From NCBI GenBank assembly GCA_029979265.1, contig JAPOHW010000015.1, positions 1 through 64,000 of the forward strand: DNA of 64,000 nt, given 5' to 3'. The notes under the pieces are model-generated. The model was not told the DNA's origin, did no database searches, and saw nothing but the letters and a program-made list of their open reading frames with translations. Origin of the DNA: Actinomycetota bacterium (GTDB lineage Bacteria; Actinomycetota; Acidimicrobiia; Acidimicrobiales; Aldehydirespiratoraceae). The position numbers were made by a program, and so were the translations under genes. Below, in pieces: positions 27,441 to 39,061 of this stretch (positions are counted from its first letter, which is position 1; each line of letters begins with the position of its first letter).

Positions 27441-30400
27441 GTGGAACCCAACAACGATCGACAGTCACTTGACTTCCCGGATTCCGCTATCGACTCCGTC
27501 GACGTGGGCAGCCTCTTCGACGCCCTCCAAGCCGCGAATGCGACGATCAACGGGTTCGACGAAATGCCCTTTTTGGAGCCGGTGCTCGAAAAGATCGCCA
27601 ATGCGCTGGGAGCTGAGAAGATCATCGTGACTCAGCGCTCGAATGACGCCTTGATCCAGCGCACCCACTGCGACGACGACAGGCTCTCACAGCATCTCGA
27701 AGACTGGACCGTGTTCGCCGAGGGTCCCGCCTACACCTGGTCGTCCAGTCATCGCATCGGTCAGGCTCGGCAATTTCCTGCCACCCCCCACGGCCACGTC
27801 GTCGCCCTCACCGCAGGGCGCCGTGACAGCGATCAGATTCGGGGGACGCTGACCGTTCTCTGCGGCGACACACCGATGACGAAGCAAAGCACGGACTTCG
27901 CAGGGCTGGTCGCTCTGAGTCTTGCCGGACTGTTCAAGCGTCTTGACAGCGATGCGGAAATTGCCAGGCTCGGAGAACTCGCGAAACTGCGGGAAGTGGT
28001 GAGTGCACGCCTGCTCCCGCGCTTCGAAGCTGACACCGATGCATACGAAGCAGTCACCCATGTCCTTTCTGCGATCGCCGAGACCTTCTCCGCAGACGAG
28101 GTGCTCTGGGGCAACCGTCACAATCCCAAGGTGGATGGGGGTTCCCAACGCTACGTGCGCAGACTTGGCGTATCGCAACAACTTCCTCCATCCAGACTCA
28201 TGATGAAGAGCGGACCCCTCGACCGCAACAGCCGGATCGTGATCGACCGATTGGACGACAGCGCGTTTCGAAACCTGGGCCTGGACCCCTCCGCCTACCC
28301 GCACTCGATGACGTGGACCACACCGCTTCAACTCGAAGACACCGTGGTCGGAGGATTGGGCCTCCTCTTCCTCGACAAGACGGCTGACCCCACCGTCGAG
28401 GAAATCCGTGCGCTTGCAGATATCTCGAAGTTGCTTCAGCAGTACACCGTGCGGGTCGACGCTGAGCGTGCGCTTCAGCGCCGCCACGACTTCGACAGGC
28501 TCTCTCTGGAGATCGCTCGCAGCCTGCTCCGAGCCTCCACCGAAGGCGAAAGCGCCAACGAGGTGATCACCTGGACCCTTGAAAAGCTTGGCCGCGCCTT
28601 CAACGCCGACCAGCTGACACTGCAGAGCGGACGAGACACCGGCTCTGCCATTCGCTGGGACTCCACGCATGGTCTCGAGCGGTACCAGCACATACTCGAC
28701 GCACGTCCGAAGCGGTTCATGAGCGACGCGGTGCAGCAGATCGTCGACGAGCGCGGGAGCGCCTTGCTCAGGGTGCCGGATCTTCCCGAGGATGCTCGTT
28801 CCATCCTCGAACAACTCGGGTACGACAACGTCACCATCCTCGCCTGTCGGACCGTCCCCGACGACAGAAACATCCTCCTCGGCGCGTTGTCCTGGGATCA
28901 TCGTGATTGGACCGATGTCCACCTGACGACATTGACCTACATCGGAACGTTGCTGCAACAGGCAGTGGACACGATCGAGGCGCGTCAGCGGGCGGCACTC
29001 TTCGATGAGATGGAGCGGTTGGCGGCGAGGGTCTCGACGGAACTCAACAAGCACGATGCAGTCCACGAGGCCCTGGGCGGGATTCTTCCCGACATCTCGT
29101 CAACGGTCGGCGGACTTGGCGCCTCTTGGTTCGATGTCTCGCACAAGCTCCGACGCTTCGACATCGTGCGATCTGTCAGTTCCGACGGTGCTTCGTTCCC
29201 GCCGAACGCAAAACTTGGCTTCAGCGAAGACGACTGGGAGCAGATCGGTACAACCGCCTGGCCCGCTGGGTTTTATACCCGACACGATCCGCCGATGAAC
29301 ACCATTGCCCGCACTGTCGACCCGGAGTGGTCCGACCGGCTGATGATACCGGTGATCCGCAACGGACTGGTCGTGTCTGGGTTCGGCATCATCGTCGACG
29401 GCCCGCGACCAACTGCGGTGCTGCAGGTGCTCTCGAGGATCGCAGAGCTGGTCCAAGAGGCGTTTGAGCGGAGCCGTGGGGCGCAGTTGTTTGCCACGAC
29501 GTTCGATTCGGCCCCGACCGGTCAACTGGTGCTCGACGAACAAGGAGTGGTGCAAGCGTTGAACGCGGCCGCAGCGGCGCTTGGCCTCGTCCGGCCCGGG
29601 GAGCGTTGGGATACGGTCGATACCACGTTCTTTTCCGGCCGCGGCGAGCACGAGTTCGAGCTCTCGACTGATCGGCATCAGCGATGGTTTCGGGTACGGA
29701 GTTCGGTTGTTACTGACGACAACATCCGACCGATCACCGTGGTCAACATCGAAGACGTCTCGAAAGAGCGCGCCTCACAAGCTGCGCTGGAACACGATGC
29801 AAGCCATGACCAGTTGACAGGGCTTGCCAACCGGCGGCTTCTCGACGAGAAACTGTCCACTGCCGCATGTGACACCGGCGCCACGGTCGTGATGGTCGAC
29901 GTCGACCGATTCAAGTCGATCAATGACTCGCTCGGGCATCACGCAGGGGACGCAGTCCTGTTGGCGCTGGCCGACCGGCTCCGCACCACGGTTCGCGATG
30001 GCGACCTGGTGTGTCGTTTTGGAGGTGACGAGTTTGCAATCCTCCTCAAGGGCTGCAGTGAACGCCACGAACTCGCGGCCTTCGCAACCCGCATGTTGGA
30101 TGTCATACGTGAACCGGTTGACTTTGACGGTCACACAATCTCCCCGACGTGCTCGCTTGGCCTTGCGTCGATCCCACGGGGCGAGGACCCCGAGGCGGTC
30201 CTTCGTTTTGCGGACGCCGCCCTCGTAACTGCAAAGAACGCTGGCCGCAACGGCTTCGCCTTCTTCGATCCATCAGACACCGACATCCTGCGCTCCCGCT
30301 TCGATACGGAGATGGGGATTCAGCGTGGCCTCGAGAATGGCGAATTCGTCACCTGGTTCCAACCCGAATATGACCTTACCAGTGGCGCTGTCCGTGGCCT

Positions 30401-31064
30401 CGAGGCCCTCATGCGCTGGCAGCGACCAGGCGTCGGTGTCGTCCCTGCCGACGAGTTCATCACTATTGCTGAAGACATGGGTGCTGCCCGTCGCATGAGC
30501 GAGCTTGCACTTCTGCACTCCTGCGCGCTCGCTTCCGGCTGGAACGGCCAGAGCCACAGAGTCAGGGTCGGGGTGAACATCACCGCTGCACAGCTCCAAG
30601 GTGACCAGCTTGAGCGCAACGTCCTGCACGCGCTCGCTCAACACGATCTCCAGCCCGAGAGGCTCTGCCTCGAACTCACCGAACGGTCGCTGCTGCTTGA
30701 CATCGACAACACCATCCGCACCCTCGCTCGCCTTCGCGATCTCGGAATCGAAATTGCCATCGACGACTTCGGTACAGGATTCAGCTCGCTTGCCTGGCTG
30801 AAGCGTCTCCCGGTCGACACGATCAAGATCGACGGTTCGTTCGTGAAAGACATCGCCACCGATCTCGACGACCGGACGATCGTCCGATCGATCATCGAAC
30901 TGGCCCATGCCCTCGGTATCGAGACGGTCGCCGAAGGCATCGAGCATGCCGACCAAGTCGCCGTACTGCGCGAACTTGGCTGCCAGCGCGGCCAGGGCTG
31001 GCTGTGGTCGCCCGCCATCGATCCGATGGACGTAGCTGACCTTCTGCGCGCTCCACAACACTGA
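27441..31064 (+). CDS. Multi-sensor GGDEF-EAL protein (putative bifunctional c-di-GMP cyclase/phosphodiesterase)
   Basis: RDGDLVCRFGGDEF (GGDEF with RxxD I-site), RGLEALMRW (EAL), LELTERS, IDDFGTGFSSL, TVAEGIEH; long N-terminus with several GAF-like segments and a PAS-like segment. GTG 27441 with upstream aagga favoured over 27411. Confidence 0.93.
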   Translation: MEPNNDRQSLDFPDSAIDSVDVGSLFDALQAANATINGFDEMPFLEPVLEKIANALGAEKIIVTQRSNDALIQRTHCDDDRLSQHLEDWTVFAEGPAYTWSSSHRIGQARQFPATPHGHVVALTAGRRDSDQIRGTLTVLCGDTPMTKQSTDFAGLVALSLAGLFKRLDSDAEIARLGELAKLREVVSARLLPRFEADTDAYEAVTHVLSAIAETFSADEVLWGNRHNPKVDGGSQRYVRRLGVSQQLPPSRLMMKSGPLDRNSRIVIDRLDDSAFRNLGLDPSAYPHSMTWTTPLQLEDTVVGGLGLLFLDKTADPTVEEIRALADISKLLQQYTVRVDAERALQRRHDFDRLSLEIARSLLRASTEGESANEVITWTLEKLGRAFNADQLTLQSGRDTGSAIRWDSTHGLERYQHILDARPKRFMSDAVQQIVDERGSALLRVPDLPEDARSILEQLGYDNVTILACRTVPDDRNILLGALSWDHRDWTDVHLTTLTYIGTLLQQAVDTIEARQRAALFDEMERLAARVSTELNKHDAVHEALGGILPDISSTVGGLGASWFDVSHKLRRFDIVRSVSSDGASFPPNAKLGFSEDDWEQIGTTAWPAGFYTRHDPPMNTIARTVDPEWSDRLMIPVIRNGLVVSGFGIIVDGPRPTAVLQVLSRIAELVQEAFERSRGAQLFATTFDSAPTGQLVLDEQGVVQALNAAAAALGLVRPGERWDTVDTTFFSGRGEHEFELSTDRHQRWFRVRSSVVTDDNIRPITVVNIEDVSKERASQAALEHDASHDQLTGLANRRLLDEKLSTAACDTGATVVMVDVDRFKSINDSLGHHAGDAVLLALADRLRTTVRDGDLVCRFGGDEFAILLKGCSERHELAAFATRMLDVIREPVDFDGHTISPTCSLGLASIPRGEDPEAVLRFADAALVTAKNAGRNGFAFFDPSDTDILRSRFDTEMGIQRGLENGEFVTWFQPEYDLTSGAVRGLEALMRWQRPGVGVVPADEFITIAEDMGAARRMSELALLHSCALASGWNGQSHRVRVGVNITAAQLQGDQLERNVLHALAQHDLQPERLCLELTERSLLLDIDNTIRTLARLRDLGIEIAIDDFGTGFSSLAWLKRLPVDTIKIDGSFVKDIATDLDDRTIVRSIIELAHALGIETVAEGIEHADQVAVLRELGCQRGQGWLWSPAIDPMDVADLLRAPQH

Positions 31065-31098
31065 CCCACTCGCGCCACCGGCCGCCTAGCATCCGGCC

Positions 31099-32259
31099 AT
31101 GGACTTCTCGCCGAATCCTGACCACGAGTTGATCATCGAGGCGGTCGATGCAGTCTGCGCGCAGTACGACGACACCTACTGGGCCGAACGCGACGACAAG
31201 CACGAGTTCCCGTGGGCCTTCTACGACGACATGGCCGCCGGGGGTTGGATCGGTATCGCGATTCCGGAGGAGTACGGCGGTGGGGGGCAGGGCATCACCG
31301 AGGGTGCGCTCGTACTGAACCGGGTTGCCGCGAGCGGCGCCGCGATGAACGGCTCGACTGCGCTGCACCTCACGATGTTCGGGCTCAACCCTGTTGTGAA
31401 ATTCGGCAACGATCGCCTGAAGGAGACGTTCCTTCCCCGCGCCGCAGCGGGCGATCTCCATGTGGCCTTCGGCGTGACCGAACCCGATGCCGGCACCGAC
31501 ACGAGCCGGATCGTCACCCGCGCGGTCGAGGACGGCATGGGTGGCTGGATCGTCGATGGGCGCAAAATCTGGACGAGCAAGGCACTCGAATCCGAGGTCT
31601 GCCTCCTCCTTGCTCGCACCGACGGCGAACCCGGTTCGTTCAACGGCCTGACCCTCTTTCTGGTCGACCTCGATCCTGCGCACTGCGACATCGCACCGAT
31701 CCCGAAGGTTGGCCGCAACGCGGTCGCATCGTGCGAGGTTGCCTACGACGGTCTGCCAGTCGAGTCATGGCGCATGGTCGGCGAGCGGGGTCGAGGGTTC
31801 CACCACATCCTGCACGGCCTGAACCCCGAGCGGATCCTGCTCGCCGGCATGGCCTGCGGCATCGGCGAAGCCGCAGTGCGACGAGCGACGAACTACGCCG
31901 TGGAACGAGAGGTGTTCGGCCGCCAGATCGGCGCGAACCAGGCCGTCTCTCACCCGCTGGCGAAGGCCCACATGGAACTCAACGCGGCCATGACCCTGAT
32001 GCTGCGTGCTGCCTGGATGTACGACAACGGCCACGAGTGCGGCGAGCTCGCCAACACCGCCAAGTACCTCGCAGCGGAGGCCTCGTTCTTCGCCGCCGAC
32101 CAGGCAATGCAGACCCACGGCGGCTTGGGTTACGCAAGCGAGTATCACGTCGAGCGGTATTGGCGCGAGGCCCGACTGCAGCGGATTGCGCCGGTCAGTC
32201 AGGAGATGACGCTCAACTACATCGCCCAGAACGTGCTGGGGCTCCCGAGGAGCTACTGA
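31099..32259 (+). CDS. Acyl-CoA dehydrogenase
   Basis: AFGVTEPDAGTDTSRI, GRKIWTSKA, MQTHGGLGYASEYHVERYWREAR. Confidence 0.94.
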   Translation: MDFSPNPDHELIIEAVDAVCAQYDDTYWAERDDKHEFPWAFYDDMAAGGWIGIAIPEEYGGGGQGITEGALVLNRVAASGAAMNGSTALHLTMFGLNPVVKFGNDRLKETFLPRAAAGDLHVAFGVTEPDAGTDTSRIVTRAVEDGMGGWIVDGRKIWTSKALESEVCLLLARTDGEPGSFNGLTLFLVDLDPAHCDIAPIPKVGRNAVASCEVAYDGLPVESWRMVGERGRGFHHILHGLNPERILLAGMACGIGEAAVRRATNYAVEREVFGRQIGANQAVSHPLAKAHMELNAAMTLMLRAAWMYDNGHECGELANTAKYLAAEASFFAADQAMQTHGGLGYASEYHVERYWREARLQRIAPVSQEMTLNYIAQNVLGLPRSY

Positions 32260-33528
32260 TCACCACTCGACTGGCAGACGCTCCAGTCCCAAGACGAAAT
32301 TGCCCGTGCGTTCCGGTCGCTTCTCCTGGGGTCCGGCAAGACGAATCTCGGGGAGTCGGTCGAGGATCTCTTCGAACAGGACCGTGAGCTCGAGCCGGGC
32401 CAGGCTTGCGCCCAGACAGAAGTGACGGCCGTTCGCCCCGAATGCCTGATGCTTGTTCGGTGACCGCGTGATGTCGAACTCGTGTGCGTCGGGACCGAAC
32501 TCAGCCTCGTCTCGATTCCCGGAGAGATACAGCAGCAGCGTGCGGTCTCCGGCCAGGATCGGTTGACCGCCGACCTCCACATCGACTGTCGCTGTCCGAT
32601 TCATGTTGCGAACAGGGGTGACCCAGCGCAGCATCTCCTCGATCGCACCCGGCAGCAGTGATCGCTCGGCTCGGAGGGCGTCGAGTTGCTCGGGATGCAG
32701 CAGCAGCGCCTCGAGTCCGCCCGACATGACGTGGCGGGTGGTCTCGTCGCCGCCCACCAGAATCAGCATGGTCTCGTAGATCAGATCCTCGGCCGACATC
32801 GGCTCGTCCCGGATCTCGGCATCGGGGTACATGAGCAGCGTGATCAGGTCCTCGGCGTCGGCATCGGTGCGCGTCCCCATCTCGCCGACGATGTACTCGA
32901 CCCACTCCATCACGGCAGTCACGACCTGATCACGAAATTCCTCGTCGACGCCCCCTGTGGCGAAGAGATCGGACCAGTGCAAGAGCTTGGCTTCGTCGGC
33001 GAGGGGGAGGCCCATCAGGGTGGCGATCATCCGCAGCGGGATCGGTGTGGCGATGTCGGTCACGAAGTCGCATCCACCGTCATCGATCACGGCGTCGATC
33101 AATTCGGTGACCGTCGCCCGCAGGAACGCCTCGTGGGCAGCGACCCGTTTGGGCGTGAACCCCGACGAGACCAACCGGCGCCGGCGCGTGTGATCGGGTG
33201 GGTCGGTGTTGATCATCGACGGTACCGACGACTCGGGACGTGAGCCCTTCACCGAACAGAAGGTCACGTGATCTGCCTCGATGCGTTGGATGTCGGCATG
33301 GCGGGTGATCGCCCACAGACCTGTCTCGTCGTCCCAGTAGACCGGCGCGTGCTCGCGCATCCACGCCATTCGTTCGAACGGGTCGGCGTGGAAGTCGGTC
33401 GACATCACCACCACATCGTCCCGCGTCGGATGTGAGGGGCTGCGATGAACGATCGTCGATCGATCGAAGGCGTAGTTGTGCAGCGGATTGTCGCCGGTTT
33501 CGTCAGGGCGAGCGTCAGCCATCGCCAC
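32260..33528 (-). CDS. Cytochrome P450
   Basis: LILVGGDETTRHV (I-helix) and QAFGANGRHFCLGASLARLE (heme Cys). Confidence 0.95.
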   Translation of the reverse strand: MAMADARPDETGDNPLHNYAFDRSTIVHRSPSHPTRDDVVVMSTDFHADPFERMAWMREHAPVYWDDETGLWAITRHADIQRIEADHVTFCSVKGSRPESSVPSMINTDPPDHTRRRRLVSSGFTPKRVAAHEAFLRATVTELIDAVIDDGGCDFVTDIATPIPLRMIATLMGLPLADEAKLLHWSDLFATGGVDEEFRDQVVTAVMEWVEYIVGEMGTRTDADAEDLITLLMYPDAEIRDEPMSAEDLIYETMLILVGGDETTRHVMSGGLEALLLHPEQLDALRAERSLLPGAIEEMLRWVTPVRNMNRTATVDVEVGGQPILAGDRTLLLYLSGNRDEAEFGPDAHEFDITRSPNKHQAFGANGRHFCLGASLARLELTVLFEEILDRLPEIRLAGPQEKRPERTGNFVLGLERLPVEW

Positions 33529-33536
33529 CGAGGCTG

Positions 33537-34649
33537 TCAGACCCGCGGCTCACGAGGCAGCCCGAGGACACGCTCGCCGAGGATGTTGCGCATCACATTC
33601 GATGTACCGCCCATGATCGTGTACGCCGGGTTGTACGCAAATGCATGGATGGCAAGGCTGTCGGTCACCGCTTCCATGCCGAGGGTCCTGGCCGCAAAGT
33701 CGGCAACCCGTTGCTGATGCTCCGTGCAGAAACACTTGGTGGCCGCACTGAACCCGACCGGTGCCTGTTTGAGCGCCTCCCGATAGACGAGGATCCGACC
33801 AAGCCGGTAGCCGGTCTCGAGCGCTGCGATCTCCTGGCGCACGAGTGGGTTGTCGGTGTCGGCCACGGCACGAGCGCGCAGGTACAGCGGTTTGTTGGAG
33901 ACGAGCCGGTCGATGCCACCTCGCTCGTCTTCCAGCTGCGACATCGTCTGCTTGAAGGCGGCACCTTCAACCCCCACCAGGTTCTCGACCGGCACGCGAA
34001 CATCGGTGAAGAACACTTCACAGAAGTGCTGATTGGTCGTCATGTCCTTGATCGGCCGCACCTCGATGCCGGGCAGATCCATCGGCACGATCATCTCGCT
34101 GACGCCCTTGTGCGGTGGGCCGTCGGCGGTGGTTCGACAGATCAGATAGATGTAATCCGAGGTGGCTGCGAACGACGTCCAGATCTTCTGCCCATTGACC
34201 ACGAACACGTCGCCGTCGCGGACCGCCGAGGTCTTGAGACTTGCGAGGTCGGAGCCGGAGTCGGGTTCGCTCATTCCGATGCACCAGGTGGTTTCACCAC
34301 TGAGCATCCCGGGAAGAAACTCCGCCTGCTGATCGGGTGTCCCGTAGTTGATGAGGGCAGGACCCATCTGGCGGTCGGCGAACCAACTCGCGGCGATCGG
34401 GGCGCCGACCGAGATCATTTCTTCGCCCATGATCATGCGGGCGAGGTTCGAATGACCACCACCTCCGAACTCGGTCGGCCAGGTCATGCCGATCCAGCCC
34501 TCGGCGCTGAGCCGTTTGCTGAACTCTTTGGAGTAGCCGTTGATCCAGGAGTCCGTGTGGGCGCCGAACTCGGCGACACCCTCCGCTGCGAGCGCGCGGG
34601 CCCGGTCCCGGAGTGCCTGGAGTTGGGCTGGCAGTTCGAAGTCGAGCAT
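33537..34649 (-). CDS. Acyl-CoA dehydrogenase
   Basis: GMSEPDSGSDLASLKTSA, NGQKIWTSFA, MGGTSNVMRNILGERVLGLPREPRV; ATG at 34649. Confidence 0.93.
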   Translation of the reverse strand: MLDFELPAQLQALRDRARALAAEGVAEFGAHTDSWINGYSKEFSKRLSAEGWIGMTWPTEFGGGGHSNLARMIMGEEMISVGAPIAASWFADRQMGPALINYGTPDQQAEFLPGMLSGETTWCIGMSEPDSGSDLASLKTSAVRDGDVFVVNGQKIWTSFAATSDYIYLICRTTADGPPHKGVSEMIVPMDLPGIEVRPIKDMTTNQHFCEVFFTDVRVPVENLVGVEGAAFKQTMSQLEDERGGIDRLVSNKPLYLRARAVADTDNPLVRQEIAALETGYRLGRILVYREALKQAPVGFSAATKCFCTEHQQRVADFAARTLGMEAVTDSLAIHAFAYNPAYTIMGGTSNVMRNILGERVLGLPREPRV

Positions 34650-34771
34650 CGTCAAGACCTCCTCTCGGCACGGTAGCTTCGCCCGATCACGTTCACCCCA
34701 GCGGACCCGAACTGGTGAACGCCTCCCGATCGACCGTTCGCAGTGTCGCACCGGTCTGGCCCGGAGCTGGC

Positions 34772-35266
34772 TCAGGCGAAGTCGCCGGCCGCCGATCGCA
34801 ACTCCAGAATCGCTCGGTCTGTCGCAGCTCGGGCGGGTGCGCTCATCCCGGCGACACCGAACTCGATGTCGGCCAGAACAGCGGCGCCGCGCTCAGCTCG
34901 CTGGCGCCCCTCGGCAGTGAGCACGGCCAGCGTCGCTCGGCGATCGGTCGGATGCGGCTCGCGACGCACGTAGCCGTCGGCCTCGAGACGGTTGACCGTG
35001 TTGGTGACGCTTGCCGGATGCACCTGCAGTCGGTCGCCGACCTTGCCGAGCGGCAGCATGCCCTCCCGTGTGAACGACAGCAGCGCCAGCACCTCGAACC
35101 GACTGAAGTTCAGACCGAGTGGCGCCAGAGCTGCATCGATGCGGCCGGTGAGGATCTGATGGGCGCGGGTGATGGCGGTGGCGGCGGTCATTGCGCCGAT
35201 CGCCGTCCATCCGGCGGAGCGCCAGTTCGCAGCCGCCTCCTCGATGGGGTCGAACGCCAGCGTCAC
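34772..35266 (-). CDS. MarR-family transcriptional regulator
   Basis: LNFSRFEVLALLSFTREGMLPLGKVGDRLQVHPASVTNTVNRLEADGYVRREPHPTDRRATLAVLT wHTH. Confidence 0.92.
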   Translation of the reverse strand: MTLAFDPIEEAAANWRSAGWTAIGAMTAATAITRAHQILTGRIDAALAPLGLNFSRFEVLALLSFTREGMLPLGKVGDRLQVHPASVTNTVNRLEADGYVRREPHPTDRRATLAVLTAEGRQRAERGAAVLADIEFGVAGMSAPARAATDRAILELRSAAGDFA

Positions 35267-35320
35267 GCACGCTAGCCTACGGAGAAATAGTTGGACGTCA
35301 AAGTATTTGGAGCGTCGACC

Positions 35321-36942
<1,622 letters not shown>

Positions 36943-36946
<4 letters not shown>

Positions 36947-37353
36947 CGAGCGAACCCGTCATCCGGATCGTCCTCGCCAAACTCGGCCTCGACGGCCACG
37001 ACCGCGGCATCAAGGTCGTCGCCCGCATTCTGCGCGACGCCGGTATGGAGGTGATCTATCTCGGTCTCCGCCAAACCACTGCGTCGATCATCGCTGCCAC
37101 CGAGGAAGAAGATGCCGACGCCATCGGGCTGTCGATGCACAACGCCGGCCACCTCGCGCTCGCTCCGGCGATGCTCGCTGCGCTCGACGAAGCCGATCTC
37201 GACATTCCGCTGATCATCGGCGGCATCGTTCCCGACCAAGACATACCGATCCTCGAGGCGGCTGGGGTCGCTGCGATCCTCGGCCCGGGCGCCCCCGCCG
37301 AAGAGGTCGTGGCCGCCGTCCGCAACGCCGTTTCCCGTGACCGACAGCAGTGA
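36943..37353 (+). CDS. Cobalamin-binding small subunit of the acyl-CoA mutase
   Basis: [34 protein letters not shown] (DxHxxG); ATGA/GTGA-type overlap with the large subunit. Confidence 0.92.
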
Positions 37354-37359
37354 GTCGGC

Positions 37360-38304
37360 GTGAGCGTCAGGGACCTCCCCACCGCCGACGTGGTCGAGCG
37401 GGCCATCGGCGGTGACCGTCGAGCGATCGGCCGCACCCTCACGCTGATCGAGCGAGGCGGCGAGATCGCCGACCAGATCACCGAGTTGACGCACCCAGCG
37501 GCCAAGGGGTCGCACGTCGTGGGCATCACCGGCGCTCCCGGGGCCGGGAAGTCGACCTTGACCGGGCAGCTGATCCGCCATCTCCCGACACTCGGCCTGC
37601 GGCCAGCCGTGCTTGCGGTCGATCCGTCATCCCCCCTCACCGGCGGTGCGATCCTCGGCGATCGGGTGCGCATGGACGACGTTGCCGGTGACGGCGGGTT
37701 CATCCGGTCCGTTGCAACCCGGGGCCACGCCGGTGGGCTCGCCCTGTCCGTACCCGGCTCGGTGCGTGCCTTCGATGCGTGTGGCTTCGATCCGGTGCTG
37801 ATCGAGACGGTCGGGGTCGGACAGGTCGAGGTCGACGTCGCCGGCGCAGCCGATACCACCGTCGTCGTGGTCAACCCGGGCTGGGGCGATGCCGTCCAGG
37901 CCAACAAGGCCGGCCTGCTCGAGGTCGCCGATGTCTTCGTCATCAACAAGGCCGACCGCGACGGCGCCAACGACACTCGCCGCGACCTCGAGCTCATGCT
38001 CGACCTCAGCCATGTGAGCGGCCACGAAGACGAGTCGGGTTATCGACCACCCATCATCATGACGACGGCCACCGACGGCGCCGGTATCGAAGCAATGTGG
38101 GCTGCCGTCACCGACCACCGAGCCCATCTGCAGGCCAGCGGCCGGCTCGAGCACCGTCGAGTGGCCCGCTTCCGCTACGAGGTTCGCAGCCGACTCGCCA
38201 CCCGGCTCGAGACCTCGATCAACGCAGCGACCCACGATCTCGAACCCGACGGCCGCTCACCCGCCGCCGTGGCAGGCGAACTGGCCAGTCGTCTTCTGGC
38301 CTGA
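37360..38304 (+). CDS. meaB: MeaB/ArgK-type GTPase, mutase chaperone
   Basis: GITGAPGAGKSTLTGQLI (P-loop), VLAVDPSSPLTGGAILGDRVRM, IETVGVGQVEVDV. Confidence 0.92.
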   Translation: MSVRDLPTADVVERAIGGDRRAIGRTLTLIERGGEIADQITELTHPAAKGSHVVGITGAPGAGKSTLTGQLIRHLPTLGLRPAVLAVDPSSPLTGGAILGDRVRMDDVAGDGGFIRSVATRGHAGGLALSVPGSVRAFDACGFDPVLIETVGVGQVEVDVAGAADTTVVVVNPGWGDAVQANKAGLLEVADVFVINKADRDGANDTRRDLELMLDLSHVSGHEDESGYRPPIIMTTATDGAGIEAMWAAVTDHRAHLQASGRLEHRRVARFRYEVRSRLATRLETSINAATHDLEPDGRSPAAVAGELASRLLA

Positions 38305-38332
38305 CGCAATCCGCGGACCTAGGGTCTCGACC

Positions 38333-39061
38333 ATGGGACGACTGGACGGCAAGCACGTACTGATCACGGGCGGCGCCCGCGGCATGGGAGCAGCAGAGGC
38401 AGCCCTTTTCGTTGGCGAGGGAGCGACCGTGTGCATCGCCGACGTCCTCGACGAGGAAGGTGAAGCAACCGCCGAGGCCCTCGGTGATGCGGCCAACTAC
38501 CATCACCTCGACGTTCGCAACGCCGCTGCCTGGGCCACGACGGTCGAAGGGTGTCTTGCGCGCTACGGCAAGATCGACTGTCTGCTCAACAACGCCGGCG
38601 TCTATCGGGAGGGCAACCTCGAGACGACGACAGCGGAAGACTGGGAGTTCCAGATCGGCATCAACCAGACCGGCGTCTTGCTCGGCATGCAGGCGGTTGC
38701 GCCGTCGATGCGAGAAATGCAGCGTGGCAGCATCGTGAACATCTCGTCGATCGCAGGCTTGCGGGGTACGCCGAACTGCATCGGCTACGGCGCATCCAAG
38801 TGGGCCGTCCGGGGTATGACGAAAAGCGCCGCCAAGGAACTTGCGCCGTTCAACGTGCGGGTCAACTCGATCCACCCCGGCCTGATCGAGACCGACATGC
38901 TGCCGCTCGTCGGGCCGCCGGAGATGTTGGGCCCGATGGTGCCGATGGGGCGAACCGCCCACGCCGACGAGGTCGCCGACACTGCGCTGTTCCTTGCCTC
39001 CGACGACTCGAAGTACACGACCGGAACCGAATTCGTCGTCGACGGTGGCTTCACTGCATGA
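38333..39061 (+). CDS. SDR-family oxidoreductase
   Basis: LITGGARGMGAAEA, NNAGVY, YGASKWAVRGM. Confidence 0.92.
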   Translation: MGRLDGKHVLITGGARGMGAAEAALFVGEGATVCIADVLDEEGEATAEALGDAANYHHLDVRNAAAWATTVEGCLARYGKIDCLLNNAGVYREGNLETTTAEDWEFQIGINQTGVLLGMQAVAPSMREMQRGSIVNISSIAGLRGTPNCIGYGASKWAVRGMTKSAAKELAPFNVRVNSIHPGLIETDMLPLVGPPEMLGPMVPMGRTAHADEVADTALFLASDDSKYTTGTEFVVDGGFTA

